From positions 1 to 64,000 of the forward strand of contig CALVFI010000009.1 of NCBI GenBank assembly GCA_944326815.1: a stretch of DNA of 64,000 nt, written 5' to 3'. Both the position numbers and the translations under genes were made by a program. Source of the stretch: an uncultured Rikenellaceae bacterium. GTDB lineage: Bacteria; Bacteroidota; Bacteroidia; Bacteroidales; Rikenellaceae. The notes under the pieces are model-generated. The model made no database searches. It saw only the letters and a list, made by a program, of their open reading frames with translations, and had not been told where the DNA came from. Below are positions 17,391-28,054 of this stretch, one piece after another; position 1 is the first letter of the stretch, and every line of letters starts with the position of its first letter.

Positions 17391-18686
17391 TTATTTGAGA
17401 AGATCCTGCCCGATGTCCCGGCGGAAATATTTGCCCTCGTAATCGATCTTTTCTACGGCAGCATAGCTTTTGGCCAATGCGTCGGGAATCGATTCTCCCA
17501 GTGATGTGACGGCAAATACACGCCCTCCGGAGGTACATACCGTATTTCCCTTTTTTGTCGTGCCTGCGTGGAAAACCGTACTGGACGAGGGAATGGTGTC
17601 AAGCCCCTGGACGGGAATCCCTTTGGCATAGCTTTCGGGATAACCGCCAGATACACAAACGACGGTAGTAGCCGTACGGGGCGAAATCTTGAGCTCATAT
17701 TCATCCAGACGGCCGAAAGCAATGCCTTCGAACAGGCCGATGATGTCGCTTTCGATACGGGGTAATACTGCTTCAGTCTCCGGATCGCCCATGCGGACGT
17801 TGTATTCGATCACGTAGGGTTTGCCCTCGACGTTCATCAAACCAATGAAGATGAATCCCTGGTAGACGATACCGTCTTTCTGAATACCCTCAATGGTGGG
17901 TTCGACGATGGTGCGCCGTACCTCCTCCATGAATCGCTCATCAGCAAACGGAACGGGCGATACGGCTCCCATCCCTCCCGTGTTGAGTCCCGTGTCGCCT
18001 TCACCGATTCGTTTGTAGTCTTTGGCTACGGGGAGTATTTTATAATTTTTGCCGTCCGTGGCGACAAATACCGAGCACTCGATACCGCTGAGGAACTCTT
18101 CGATGACCACCGTATTCCCTGCTGCGCCGAATTTGCCGTCGAGCATGTTGCGCAACTCGGCTTTGGCCTCTTCCAGGGAGGGTAATATCACGACGCCTTT
18201 CCCGGCAGCCAATCCGTCCGCTTTGAGAACGTAGGGAGCCTTGAGCGTCTCGAGAAACTTATATCCCTCCTCGAGGGTCTCTTTTGAGAAACTTTTGTAG
18301 GCTGCGGTCGGGATGCCGTGGCGCATCATAAAGGCTTTGGCGAAATCCTTGCTTCCCTCCAGGCGGGCACCTCCGGTCGAAGGTCCGATAACAGGAACGT
18401 GGTGTATCTCATTGTCTTCATGGAAAAAATCCCAGATGCCCTTGACAAGCGGCTCTTCGGGGCCTACCACAACCATATTGATGTTGTTGTTCAGGACGAA
18501 CTGCTTGACCGAGCCGAAATTGGTCGGTTGCAAATCCACATTGGTACCTTCCTGTGCGGTTCCTGCATTTCCTGGGGCAATGTAGAGGCGGGCGGTACGA
18601 GGACTTTGAGCGATCTTCCATGCAAAGGCGTGCTCTCTTCCTCCTGAGCCGAGCAGCAGTACGTTCACTGAAGCGGGTAATTTCAT
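17391..18686 (-). CDS. purD: Phosphoribosylamine-glycine ligase
   Basis: 431 residues. It forms glycinamide ribonucleotide from phosphoribosylamine, glycine and ATP, the second step of purine synthesis. LLLGSGGREHAFAWK starts the N-terminal domain. The ATP-grasp region holds KADGLAAGKGVVI, VVIEEFLSGIECSVF, NTGGMGAVSPVPF and VIEYNVRMGDPETEAVLPR. Length is typical. It lies 21 bases after metX on the same strand, so purine and methionine genes may share a transcript. Confidence 0.97.
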   Translation of the reverse strand: MKLPASVNVLLLGSGGREHAFAWKIAQSPRTARLYIAPGNAGTAQEGTNVDLQPTNFGSVKQFVLNNNINMVVVGPEEPLVKGIWDFFHEDNEIHHVPVIGPSTGGARLEGSKDFAKAFMMRHGIPTAAYKSFSKETLEEGYKFLETLKAPYVLKADGLAAGKGVVILPSLEEAKAELRNMLDGKFGAAGNTVVIEEFLSGIECSVFVATDGKNYKILPVAKDYKRIGEGDTGLNTGGMGAVSPVPFADERFMEEVRRTIVEPTIEGIQKDGIVYQGFIFIGLMNVEGKPYVIEYNVRMGDPETEAVLPRIESDIIGLFEGIAFGRLDEYELKISPRTATTVVCVSGGYPESYAKGIPVQGLDTIPSSSTVFHAGTTKKGNTVCTSGGRVFAVTSLGESIPDALAKSYAAVEKIDYEGKYFRRDIGQDLLK

Positions 18687-18707
18687 AGTCGTTATATTAT
18701 TATAGAG

Positions 18708-19721
18708 TTATCGGTTAATAAAAGGCTTGAGTATGGTATTTAGTTTGTCATATTCCACCAGGAAACCGTCGTGTCCGAATTCCGAACTCAACAGATGCAA
18801 TTCGGCATCCGGAATGTGGCGGTAGAGAAAGATTTGTTCCGAAACGGGAAACAGTATGTCGGACGATATGCCTACAATGAGGGTCTTGCAGCGGATCTGT
18901 TGCAGAGCACTCTCAATACCGCCCCTGTACCGTCCGACGTTGTGGGCGTCGAAGGCCTGTGTGAGCCGATAATAGGAGTAGGCGTCAAAACGGCGACAAA
19001 GTTTGTCTCCTTGGTATTGTTGGTAGGTAGTGGCACGAAAGCCCGCTACCTTATACATGGTGTCGTTCTCCTGTTGTGTGGCGTTATAGGCTGCCGGACC
19101 TCGATAGCTGAGTAGCCCGATAGAACGCGAAACGCGCATCCCTTTTTTCCCGGCTTCCGGGGCACGGCCGCTGAAACTCTCGTCCGTTTCGATTGCCATG
19201 CGTTGGGATTCGTTGAGTGCGATCGTCCAGGGTTGGCTGCGGGCTCCGGTGGCGATCAGCACCAGTTTGCGTGCAAAATCGGGAGCCATAATAGCCATCT
19301 CCATTGCCTGAAACCCACCGATGGAGCTGCCTATGATTGCCTTGGCACTTTTAATGCCGAGGTGTTCGGCCAGTAGCAGGTGAACCCGTACCATGTCGCG
19401 TACCGTGATGAATGGGAACGAGTGGTAATAGGGCTCTCCGGTTGAAGGATTGATCTCCAGCGGCCCGGTCGTACCGTAGTGGGAGCCCAGAATATTGGCG
19501 CAGACGATAAAATGGCGACGAGGGTCGAGAAAGCGACCCTGCTCGACAGTATGGGGCCACCAGTCGGCTACGTCGGAGTTGGCTGTCAGAGCGTGACACA
19601 CCCAAATTGTGTTGTCTCCTTTGAGTTTCCCGAAAGTATGGTATGCCACGCGAAGTCCGGGGAGTTGTTCTCCGTTTTCCAGACGGAATGGCTTGTCGTA
19701 TATGAAGGTTCTGACTGGCAT
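18708..19721 (-). CDS. metX: Homoserine O-acetyltransferase
   Basis: 337 residues, alpha/beta-hydrolase fold. The nucleophile is Ser133 in IIGSSIGGFQAME; the acid is in VGISSDILFP and the histidine in SSEFGHDGFLVE. WVCHALTANSDVADWW and ANILGSHYGTTGP are conserved MetX blocks. The enzyme acetylates homoserine for methionine synthesis; some family members use succinyl-CoA instead, which cannot be ruled out from motifs alone. It lies 14 bases after metY and the two form a direct route from homoserine to homocysteine. Confidence 0.93.
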   Translation of the reverse strand: MPVRTFIYDKPFRLENGEQLPGLRVAYHTFGKLKGDNTIWVCHALTANSDVADWWPHTVEQGRFLDPRRHFIVCANILGSHYGTTGPLEINPSTGEPYYHSFPFITVRDMVRVHLLLAEHLGIKSAKAIIGSSIGGFQAMEMAIMAPDFARKLVLIATGARSQPWTIALNESQRMAIETDESFSGRAPEAGKKGMRVSRSIGLLSYRGPAAYNATQQENDTMYKVAGFRATTYQQYQGDKLCRRFDAYSYYRLTQAFDAHNVGRYRGGIESALQQIRCKTLIVGISSDILFPVSEQIFLYRHIPDAELHLLSSEFGHDGFLVEYDKLNTILKPFINR

Positions 19722-19735
19722 TACTGGAGTCCGGA

Positions 19736-21052
<1,317 letters not shown>

Positions 21053-21057
21053 TTAGA

Positions 21058-21065
21058 CAAAATTA
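21058..21065 (-). promoter_or_regulatory. Possible -7 element before metY
   Basis: Minus-strand TAATTTTG lies 23 bases before the metY ATG, so the leader is too short for a riboswitch. No clear -33 partner. Confidence 0.4.
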
Positions 21066-21166
21066 CACAATTTTCCCGGAATCCTTTGCTATGAATGGAT
21101 TAAAAGGTCTTAAAAAAGAGATGTTTTTTCTTAGGGAGATACACAACGGCACCTTGAGGTTTCTCT

Positions 21167-21952
21167 TTATTTGCTTGCCTGCATGAGTTGTATAACCTTT
21201 TCCTTGAGGTTGGCTGAAGAGACGCCACGTTTGATTTTACCATCTTGGGCAATAGAAATCGCCCCTGTCTCTTCGCTGACTACAAGTATTATGGCATCTG
21301 ATGCTTCGCTCATACCGAGAGCGGCTCGATGGCGCATGCCGAAAGAGACAGGAACCTCGCTCTCGGTCGAGGGCAGCACACATTTGGCAGCTTCGATACG
21401 GCCATTGTTGATGATAACGGCTCCATCGTGGAGCGGTGAGTTCTTGAAGAAGATGTTTTTCAGTAACGATGATGAAATAAGAGCGTCTATGGCAATTCCT
21501 GTCTCAGCTATGAATTGGAGGTCGGTATGTTGTTGGATGACAATCAGTGCTCCGGTCTTTGTGGAAGCCATATCAGTACAGGCCTTAACTACAGGAGAAA
21601 TATACTCCAGATCAGAAGCGTCGTGTTGTTCTCTGAAGTCAAACAGCCGACTCCAGAATGAATTTTTGCGCAGACGGCTTCGTGTCCCGATCAACTGCAG
21701 AAATTTTCGGATCTCGGGCTGGAATACGACAATCAATGCGATCATTCCCACTCCGATGATATGTCCCAGAATGGCGGACAGCAGCTCCATATTCAATGCT
21801 CGGGTGATGATCCAGATCAGATAGATCAACAGAATGCCCGAAAGAATACTGGAAGCGTGTGTGCCCTTGGTTATTTTATAGATATAGTACATGCAGAGGG
21901 CCACCACTACAATATCTATGATGTCTATGATCGTGATATGGATAAAGTCCAT
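21167..21952 (-). CDS. cdaA: Diadenylate cyclase (c-di-AMP synthase)
   Basis: 261 residues. Three N-terminal membrane segments (about 5-26, 32-52 and 57-79) are followed by a DAC domain with DGA (176-178) and RHR (207-209), the two catalytic motifs that bind ATP. This is the CdaA architecture, which makes the second messenger c-di-AMP at the inner membrane. It often sits next to a YbbR-domain regulator or folP elsewhere; here both a YbbR-like gene and folP lie about 14 kb away on the other strand. Flanked by metY and secDF. Confidence 0.95.
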   Translation of the reverse strand: MDFIHITIIDIIDIVVVALCMYYIYKITKGTHASSILSGILLIYLIWIITRALNMELLSAILGHIIGVGMIALIVVFQPEIRKFLQLIGTRSRLRKNSFWSRLFDFREQHDASDLEYISPVVKACTDMASTKTGALIVIQQHTDLQFIAETGIAIDALISSSLLKNIFFKNSPLHDGAVIINNGRIEAAKCVLPSTESEVPVSFGMRHRAALGMSEASDAIILVVSEETGAISIAQDGKIKRGVSSANLKEKVIQLMQASK

Positions 21953-21976
21953 TGCCGCCCATTTTTATAGTACGTG

Positions 21977-21984
21977 CAAACTTA
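21977..21984 (-). promoter_or_regulatory. Possible -7 element before cdaA
   Basis: Minus-strand TAAGTTTG lies 25 bases before the cdaA ATG; a weak TTCG is 19 bases further upstream. Confidence 0.4.
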
Positions 21985-22017
21985 CGCAAAAATCCCTGAA
22001 TTATCGAATGACTATAT

Positions 22018-22053
22018 AAAAAAACGGAGACGGTTTTTGAATACCGTCTCCGT
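22018..22053 (-). terminator. Terminator after secDF
   Basis: An 11-bp perfect stem (22024-22034 with 22043-22053) is followed on the minus strand by a run of T (A at 22018-22024 on plus). It lies 20 bases after the secDF stop and before cdaA. Confidence 0.8.
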
Positions 22054-22072
22054 GATATAGAGATTTGCAAAA

Positions 22073-25000
22073 CTATTTTGCTGCGTTGTTTTTCCGTTTC
22101 AGACTATTGCGCATCAGGTCATATGCGATAGGTGTTGCGGTAAAGATCGATGAGAAGGTTCCGATGATGATACCGAACATCAGTGCGAATACGAAGCCGC
22201 GGATCACCTCCCCGCCGAAGAGGAAGATTGCCAGCAGGGTGACGAACGTCGTACCCGAGGTGTTGATCGTACGGCTCAAGGTGCTGTTGATGGCACTGTT
22301 GATGTTGTCGCGGATGCTGCGTTTGGGATAGAGCGTAGTGTATTCGCGGATACGGTCGAAGATCACCACCTTGTCGTTGATCGAGTATCCGATGATCGTC
22401 AGAATGGCTGCGATGAATGCCTGATCGACCTCCAGCGCGAACGGCAGTACGCCGTGCAGCAACGAGAAGATTCCGATGGTGAGGAAGGAGTCGTGAGCAA
22501 GTGCTACGACGCTACCAACGCCCCATTGCCATTTCTTGAATCGGATGATAATATAGAGGCCGATTGCGATCAAACTGAAGATAACGGCGATGAACGAATT
22601 GACGGTGATGTCGTGAGCCACGCTCGGACCAACCTTGTCGGCAGAGATGATACCGTAAGGATTGGTGGCTGTCGTGCGGAACTCTTCGATGGACAGCGGT
22701 TGTGCGTACAGCGGACTCAATGCTTCGTAAAGCAGACCTTCTACCTCTGCGGTGGCATCGTTGCTCTGGTCGTCGAACTTGTACTGGGTAAGAATACGTT
22801 TCTGGTTGCCGCTGCCGAATTGTTTTACTTCGACACTCTTCGTGGCATCGTCACCTTCTGCGTTGGCAAAGGTAGCGCTCAATGCCTCACGGACTTTGTC
22901 GTCGGATACATTCTGGTCGAAACGTACCACGAATGCACGACCTCCGGAGAAGTCCACACCGTAGTTCATGCCGCGAGTGAACAACGATACGATAGCCAAC
23001 AGGATTAAGGCTCCGGATACGGAATAAGAGATCTTGCGGATTTTGATGAAGTCAACCTTCGTGTTGCTGAGGAAGTTCTCCGTCAGACGGGTTGAGAAAC
23101 GGATGTTACGCTCTTTCTTCAGCATCGAGGTGAAGATCAGACGCGTGATGAAGATTGCGCAGAAGAGCGACGTGATGATACCGATGATCAGGGTCGTTGC
23201 GAAACCTTGTACAGGACCCGTTCCGAAGAGGAAGAGCACGATACCGGTGATGATCGTCGTCACGTTGGAGTCGATAATTGCCGACATCGCATTCTTGTAT
23301 CCTTCCGATATGGAGAGGCTCAGACCTTTTCCGGCTCGGAGTTCTTCTTTGACGCGTTCGTAGATGATCACATTGGCGTCCACAGCCATACCCATCGTCA
23401 ATACGATACCGGCAATACCGGGCAGGGTCAGCACGGCTCCGAAGGAGACGAGCACACCGAACAGGAAGAAGAGGTTGGCCACCAGGGCGATGCAGGCTAC
23501 AACACCGGCAGTGCTATAGAAGAAGATCATGTAGAGCAGTACCAGGACGAATGCCAGAATGAAAGAGGTCATGCTGGCATTGATCGACTCCTGTCCCAGC
23601 GACGGTCCCACAACCGTATCCTGAATGATACGGGCCGGGGCAGGCAGTTTACCGGACTTAAGGACGTTGGCCAAGTCCGTTGCCTCTTGAATAGTAAATC
23701 CACCCGTAATAGAGGAATGTCCACCGGTGATTTCGCCGTTGACTCTGGGGGCGGAGTATACATAGTCGTCAAGCACGATGGCAATGTTACTGCCTACGTT
23801 ATCGGCGGTCAGACGTGCCCATGTGCGGCTGCCCGATGCATTCATGATCATCGAAACCTCGGCAGACGAGCCATGTTGCGAGTACTCCTCTTTGGCCTCT
23901 ACGACAGCGCCTCCGTCGAGCGGAGCCTTTCCGTCGCGGGTATTGGCCTTGATGGCATAGAGTTCGTAAACGGTTTCGGCAGCGTCAACCGGTTTAATGC
24001 CCCACAACAGTTTGATGTCCCGCGGAAGGATGGCACGAACCTGAGGCAGGTTCAGGTAGGCGTTGACGAATGTAGTGTCATAAGAGTAGGCATGTCCGAT
24101 GACGGGACCGCTATATACTTGGCCCGTCGACGGATCGATCATCGGGCTTAATTTAGCAAATAAAGGTGCTTGTTGCTCGAAACTTTCGGCTGCCGATACC
24201 GAGTCAGCTTTGTCGCCGCCCATCTGAGCCAGTAAATCTTCCGGATTGTCGGTTGTTGAATCGGTTGCCGTGACCGTTTCACTAACAGCTACTTTGGTAA
24301 AATCGGCGATTCCGGCTTTCTTCAGGTCGCGGATAATGACATTGGCCTGTTCGAGAAGCGGATATAGTTCTGCATTATTATAGGTAGCCCAGAATTCGAG
24401 CGATGCAGTTCCCTGAAGAAGTTTACGGACACGTTCCGGTTCCTTGACACCCGGCAACTCTACGAGAATACGTCCATTTTCCAGACGCTGGATGTTAGGC
24501 TGTGTTACGCCGAACCGGTCGATACGGTTGCGCAATACGTTGAACGAGTTCGAAATGGCGCTCTCGGCCTGATCCCGAAGTACGCGGATCACCTGATCGT
24601 TGGTCGACGACGGGGTGATTTGGTCTTTCAGATCGGGGGTATTGAAAATGTAGGCTAACGGTGCTCCGTTGGAGAGTTGCTCATAAGACCGGGCGAACAG
24701 CGTAATGTAATCGTCCGTGCTGTTTTTCTGAGCCTCGCGGGCTTGAGCCAAAGCCTGATTGAATACCGGATCTTTGCTGTCGTTCGACAGGGCGCGGACT
24801 ACGTCTTCCACCGAAATGTCCAGCATAACGTTCATACCGCCTTTCAAGTCGAGACCGAGGTTGATCTCTTTCTCTTTGGTTTCATTGTAGTTGTACTTGA
24901 TGAAACCCAGATTGTAAACCGGTTGGGACTTGATGGAGTCCAGATAGGCTTGCTCTTTTTCAGCTTGAAGTTCCGGAGCGAACTGCGACGCATATCGAGC

Positions 25001-25105
25001 TGCTTTTTTCTCCACGTTCCGTGCTACGAATGTGAAGGAGAGTTGGTAGGCACAGGCAATCGCCAATAAGATTACCAATAGTTTGAGTGCACCTTTGTTC
25101 TGCAT
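22073..25105 (-). CDS. secDF: Protein translocase subunits SecD and SecF, fused
   Basis: 1010 residues. The SecD half (1-660) has an N-terminal membrane helix, the motif NLGLDLKGGMNVML, a large periplasmic domain and six further helices with GMAVDANVIIYERVKEE. The SecF half (about 690-1000) has GVDFSGGRAFVVRF and SINDKVVIFDRIRE, then six helices. SecDF uses the proton gradient to pull exported proteins through SecYEG on the periplasmic side. The single-chain form is usual in Bacteroidetes. It is a single-gene unit with its own promoter-like site and terminator. Confidence 0.97.
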   Translation of the reverse strand: MQNKGALKLLVILLAIACAYQLSFTFVARNVEKKAARYASQFAPELQAEKEQAYLDSIKSQPVYNLGFIKYNYNETKEKEINLGLDLKGGMNVMLDISVEDVVRALSNDSKDPVFNQALAQAREAQKNSTDDYITLFARSYEQLSNGAPLAYIFNTPDLKDQITPSSTNDQVIRVLRDQAESAISNSFNVLRNRIDRFGVTQPNIQRLENGRILVELPGVKEPERVRKLLQGTASLEFWATYNNAELYPLLEQANVIIRDLKKAGIADFTKVAVSETVTATDSTTDNPEDLLAQMGGDKADSVSAAESFEQQAPLFAKLSPMIDPSTGQVYSGPVIGHAYSYDTTFVNAYLNLPQVRAILPRDIKLLWGIKPVDAAETVYELYAIKANTRDGKAPLDGGAVVEAKEEYSQHGSSAEVSMIMNASGSRTWARLTADNVGSNIAIVLDDYVYSAPRVNGEITGGHSSITGGFTIQEATDLANVLKSGKLPAPARIIQDTVVGPSLGQESINASMTSFILAFVLVLLYMIFFYSTAGVVACIALVANLFFLFGVLVSFGAVLTLPGIAGIVLTMGMAVDANVIIYERVKEELRAGKGLSLSISEGYKNAMSAIIDSNVTTIITGIVLFLFGTGPVQGFATTLIIGIITSLFCAIFITRLIFTSMLKKERNIRFSTRLTENFLSNTKVDFIKIRKISYSVSGALILLAIVSLFTRGMNYGVDFSGGRAFVVRFDQNVSDDKVREALSATFANAEGDDATKSVEVKQFGSGNQKRILTQYKFDDQSNDATAEVEGLLYEALSPLYAQPLSIEEFRTTATNPYGIISADKVGPSVAHDITVNSFIAVIFSLIAIGLYIIIRFKKWQWGVGSVVALAHDSFLTIGIFSLLHGVLPFALEVDQAFIAAILTIIGYSINDKVVIFDRIREYTTLYPKRSIRDNINSAINSTLSRTINTSGTTFVTLLAIFLFGGEVIRGFVFALMFGIIIGTFSSIFTATPIAYDLMRNSLKRKNNAAK

Positions 25106-25157
25106 TGTGTTAAAGTAATTTATGTTTTTGTTTATTGTTTACCGGGTCACGGAATTG

Positions 25158-25187
25158 CAAAACTACATAATTTTTTACGATTTACAA
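25158..25187 (-). promoter_or_regulatory. Promoter before secDF
   Basis: Minus-strand TTG (25185-25187) and TAGTTTTG (25158-25165) are 19 bases apart; the secDF ATG lies 53 bases downstream. Confidence 0.5.
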
Positions 25188-25263
25188 CAGAATTGCCTTT
25201 AAATAATAATATGTAGGGTTATCTGGTTAGACACTCTTCGGGCCGGTTAGTATTATTTTATGT

Positions 25264-25291
25264 AAAAAAAGGAAGACCGAAGTCTTCCTTT
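25264..25291 (-). terminator. Terminator after the small HTH gene
   Basis: A 10-bp perfect stem (25268-25277 with 25282-25291), CGAA tetraloop, followed on the minus strand by a run of seven T. Confidence 0.75.
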
Positions 25292-25337
25292 CCCCCTTTA
25301 CTTGTGTTGCTTGAATCCTGTTACGGATAGTTTATTT

Positions 25338-25583
25338 TCACTTGTTTTCGTTGAGTATGCGCATCGCACAGTCGAGAATCTGCGTATCGTCCAGCGTTAC
25401 CACGCCGCCATCCGGCCCCTTTTCGTAGTGGACTCCTTGCGGGGCCCCCTCTTCAAAATGACGACCGCCGAAATAGTTTCTTACAGAAGCCACGTCAATC
25501 CCTAATTCGTCTGCGATGCGCTGGGAACTGCCGCTGGGCAATTTGTCTTTGATGCGGCGCAACTCATTAAATGTGATAATCAT
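25338..25583 (-). CDS. Small helix-turn-helix DNA-binding protein
   Basis: 81 residues. The centre, PSGSSQRIADELGIDVASVRNYFGGR (about residues 16-41), reads as a compact helix-turn-helix in which IADELGIDVASVRNYF is the recognition pair. The C-terminal part GGVVTLDDTQILDCAMRIL is probably a helix for dimer contact. It has no catalytic motif. Proteins of this size and pattern occur widely in Bacteroidales without assigned function. It is transcribed away from dnaK, 330 bases upstream of it, and has its own terminator. A regulatory role is likely from the fold; the target is unknown. Confidence 0.65.
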   Translation of the reverse strand: MIITFNELRRIKDKLPSGSSQRIADELGIDVASVRNYFGGRHFEEGAPQGVHYEKGPDGGVVTLDDTQILDCAMRILNENK

Positions 25584-25754
25584 ATCAGTGTAGTTTTAGT
25601 AAAATTCGTATGTGCTTTATATCTCTTCTTGAAGATGAAATAAAGTTTAATTCATTCTGTTTTTAAAATTAAATATAATATTTTAAATCTCAAAATTTTT
25701 CGAACATCTTTTCTGTAAGTAGCTCTGAAAAAAGGATAGTTCATGCCGCCGAAA

Positions 25755-25771
25755 TGACAGTTCAACTGTCA
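25755..25771 (+). promoter_or_regulatory. Perfect palindrome upstream of dnaK
   Basis: TGACAGTT-C-AACTGTCA: 8-base arms around one central base, 142 bases before the dnaK ATG. It has the form of an operator for a dimeric regulator. No factor can be named. Confidence 0.45.
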
Positions 25772-25844
25772 TATATCCTGCCAAAAAAGTCTGTTTTGTC
25801 AGTTTTTTTCTATGAATTTGTCCGTCTGGGGGCTTTCTGGACAC

Positions 25845-25860
25845 TTGGCATAAAGATTGA
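25845..25860 (+). promoter_or_regulatory. Sigma-54-like -24/-12 site before dnaK
   Basis: TTGGCAT, then five bases, then TTGA: the spacing of the sigma-54 consensus TGGCAC-N5-TTGC, with GA instead of GC at -12. It lies 53 bases before the ATG. Suggestive only; no enhancer-binding protein gene is in the window. Confidence 0.3.
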
Positions 25861-25913
25861 GTGACTATAATCACGAAGTTTGAAAACAAAAAAAATTAAA
25901 AACATATTTTATT

Positions 25914-27824
25914 ATGGCAAAGATTATCGGTATAGACTTAGGAACAACCAACTCGTGTGTGGCAGTCATGGAGGGCAACGAGCCCGTAGTAATCGCCAAT
26001 AGCGAGGGACATCGAACCACTCCGTCCATTGTGGCTTTTACTGAAGGCGGTGAACGTAAAGTGGGAGAACCTGCAAAACGTCAGGCTATTACCAATCCTA
26101 AAAACACGGTGTTCTCGATTAAACGGTTTATGGGTGAAACCTATGACCAGGTGCAGAACGAAATCAAACGAGTTTCTTATAAAGTGGTAAGAGGCGATAA
26201 CAATACGCCGCGTGTAGATATCGAAGGACGTCTGTATACGCCGCAGGAGATATCGGCAATCATTCTTCAGAAGATGAAGAAGACGGCCGAGGATTATTTG
26301 GGAACGACCGTGGATGAGGCTGTGATTACCGTACCGGCCTATTTCTCCGATTCGCAGCGTCAGGCTACCAAGGAGGCCGGTGAAATCGCAGGTTTGAAGG
26401 TGCGTCGTATCATCAACGAACCGACGGCGGCAGCATTGGCTTACGGACTTGATAAAAAGAATAAGGATATGAAGATCGCCGTATACGACCTGGGTGGTGG
26501 TACGTTCGATATTTCAATCCTTGAGTTGGGCGACGGCGTGTTCGAAGTGAAATCCACGAACGGCGATACGCACCTGGGCGGTGATGATTTCGACCACGTA
26601 ATTATCGACTGGATGGCCGAGGACTTCTTGAGCAAACACAATATCGATTTGCGGAAAGATCCGATGGCTCTGCAACGTCTGAAAGAGGCAGCCGAGAAGG
26701 CGAAGATCGAACTTTCGAGCTCTACTTCAACTGAAATCAACCTGCCCTATATCATGCCGGTGGATGGTATTCCTCAGCACTTGGTAATGACTCTTACTCG
26801 GGCTAAATTCGAACAACTGTCCGACAAATTGATCCAGGCGACCATAGAGCCTTGCCGGAAAGCATTGCAGGATGCTGGTCTTTCGGCCAACCAGATCGAC
26901 GAGGTGATTCTCGTGGGAGGCTCGACACGTATTCCCGCCATCCAGAAAGTGGTGGAGAACTTCTTCGGTAAGGTTCCTTCGAAGGGTGTGAATCCGGATG
27001 AGGTGGTCGCTATCGGAGCTGCTATCCAGGGCGGTGTGTTGACCGGTGAGGTGAAAGACGTGTTGTTGCTGGATGTCACTCCGCTGTCGTTGGGTATCGA
27101 GACGCTGGGCGGTGTGTTCACCAAGTTGATCGAGGCCAATACCACCATCCCGACGCGTAAGAGCGAGACCTTCTCGACGGCGGCAGATAATCAGCCTTCG
27201 GTAGAGATCAACGTATGCCAGGGTGAGCGTCCAATGGCTCGTGACAACAAGTCGATTGGCCGCTTCCATCTCGACGGTATTCCTGCAGCACCGAGAGGTG
27301 TGCCTCAGATCGAAGTCACCTTCGATATCGATGCCAACGGTATCCTGAATGTCTCGGCAAAAGATAAAGGTACGGGCAAGGAGCAGAAGATTCGTATCGA
27401 GGCTTCTTCGGGTCTGACCGAGCAGGAGATCCAACGCATGCGTGATGAGGCCAAGGCCAATGAGGCAAAAGACAAGGAGGAGCGTGAGCGTATCGACAAG
27501 ATCAATGCGGCCGACTCCATGATCTTTACCACCGAGAAACAGCTCAAAGAGTACGGAGACAAGATTCCGGCCGACAAGAAGGCTGCCATCGAAAGTGCAC
27601 TCGGTAAATTGAAAGAGGCTCACAAGTCGGGGAACATTTCCGACATCGATGCGGCTACTACAGAGTTGAACAATGCATGGCAGGCAGCTTCGCAGGATAT
27701 CTACTCGGCACAACAGGCCCAGAGCGGTGCACAGGGCGCTCAGCAGAATGCGGGGACTCAGAATGCAGCACAGGGCGACAACGGCAACAATGTGAAGGAT
27801 GTCGATTTTGAGGAAGTCAAATAA
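25914..27824 (+). CDS. dnaK: Molecular chaperone DnaK (Hsp70)
   Basis: 636 residues. The ATPase domain (1-380) opens [18 protein letters not shown] and has the phosphate loop [15 protein letters not shown] and the block [14 protein letters not shown]. The linker is [19 protein letters not shown], followed by the substrate-binding domain and helical lid. The Gln/Ala/Gly-rich tail ends [13 protein letters not shown], close to the conserved EEV-type end. It folds and refolds cytosolic proteins with DnaJ and GrpE, whose genes are in the same window but about 30 kb away. Its upstream region carries a palindrome that may underlie stress control. Confidence 0.99.
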   Translation: MAKIIGIDLGTTNSCVAVMEGNEPVVIANSEGHRTTPSIVAFTEGGERKVGEPAKRQAITNPKNTVFSIKRFMGETYDQVQNEIKRVSYKVVRGDNNTPRVDIEGRLYTPQEISAIILQKMKKTAEDYLGTTVDEAVITVPAYFSDSQRQATKEAGEIAGLKVRRIINEPTAAALAYGLDKKNKDMKIAVYDLGGGTFDISILELGDGVFEVKSTNGDTHLGGDDFDHVIIDWMAEDFLSKHNIDLRKDPMALQRLKEAAEKAKIELSSSTSTEINLPYIMPVDGIPQHLVMTLTRAKFEQLSDKLIQATIEPCRKALQDAGLSANQIDEVILVGGSTRIPAIQKVVENFFGKVPSKGVNPDEVVAIGAAIQGGVLTGEVKDVLLLDVTPLSLGIETLGGVFTKLIEANTTIPTRKSETFSTAADNQPSVEINVCQGERPMARDNKSIGRFHLDGIPAAPRGVPQIEVTFDIDANGILNVSAKDKGTGKEQKIRIEASSGLTEQEIQRMRDEAKANEAKDKEERERIDKINAADSMIFTTEKQLKEYGDKIPADKKAAIESALGKLKEAHKSGNISDIDAATTELNNAWQAASQDIYSAQQAQSGAQGAQQNAGTQNAAQGDNGNNVKDVDFEEVK

Positions 27825-27849
27825 GTTATTTAGAAGATAATCGTGAAGG

Positions 27850-27878
27850 CGCCTCCCCCACTTGGGGGAGGCGTTTTT
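27850..27878 (+). terminator. Terminator after dnaK
   Basis: A 10-bp GC-rich perfect stem (27850-27859 with 27864-27873), loop ACTT, then TTTTT. Confidence 0.92.
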
Positions 27879-28054
27879 GTTAGGTATTCCTCTGTCGACC
27901 GAGTGAAAGAGTAGGCCTGGAACTCGGGATATATAATATGTGGAGAATAGAATGGCTTCTTGGATGAGGCATATGAATTTCGATTGAAAAATCGTATCTT
28001 TACCTCATTATTAAACGTCAATCATCTGTCTGTTGAAATGTTAAAACAGAGTGT

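Larger units (their letters stand above)
25584..25913. other. 330-base dnaK upstream region
   Basis: This AT-rich divergent region lies between the small HTH gene and dnaK. Besides the palindrome and the -24/-12-like site listed separately, it contains a second half-site-like TGTTTTGTCAG just to the right of the palindrome (about 25792-25802). A 68-codon minus-strand ORF across it is judged spurious. Confidence 0.5.

Noticed and set aside
25683-25889. A 68-codon minus-strand ORF in the dnaK upstream region
   Set aside because: It lies across the regulatory region, has unusual composition (many Arg, Ser, Phe) and no plausible start context.
26727-27713. A 328-codon minus-strand ORF across dnaK
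   Set aside because: It is antisense to a strongly conserved chaperone and lacks any domain or start-site support.
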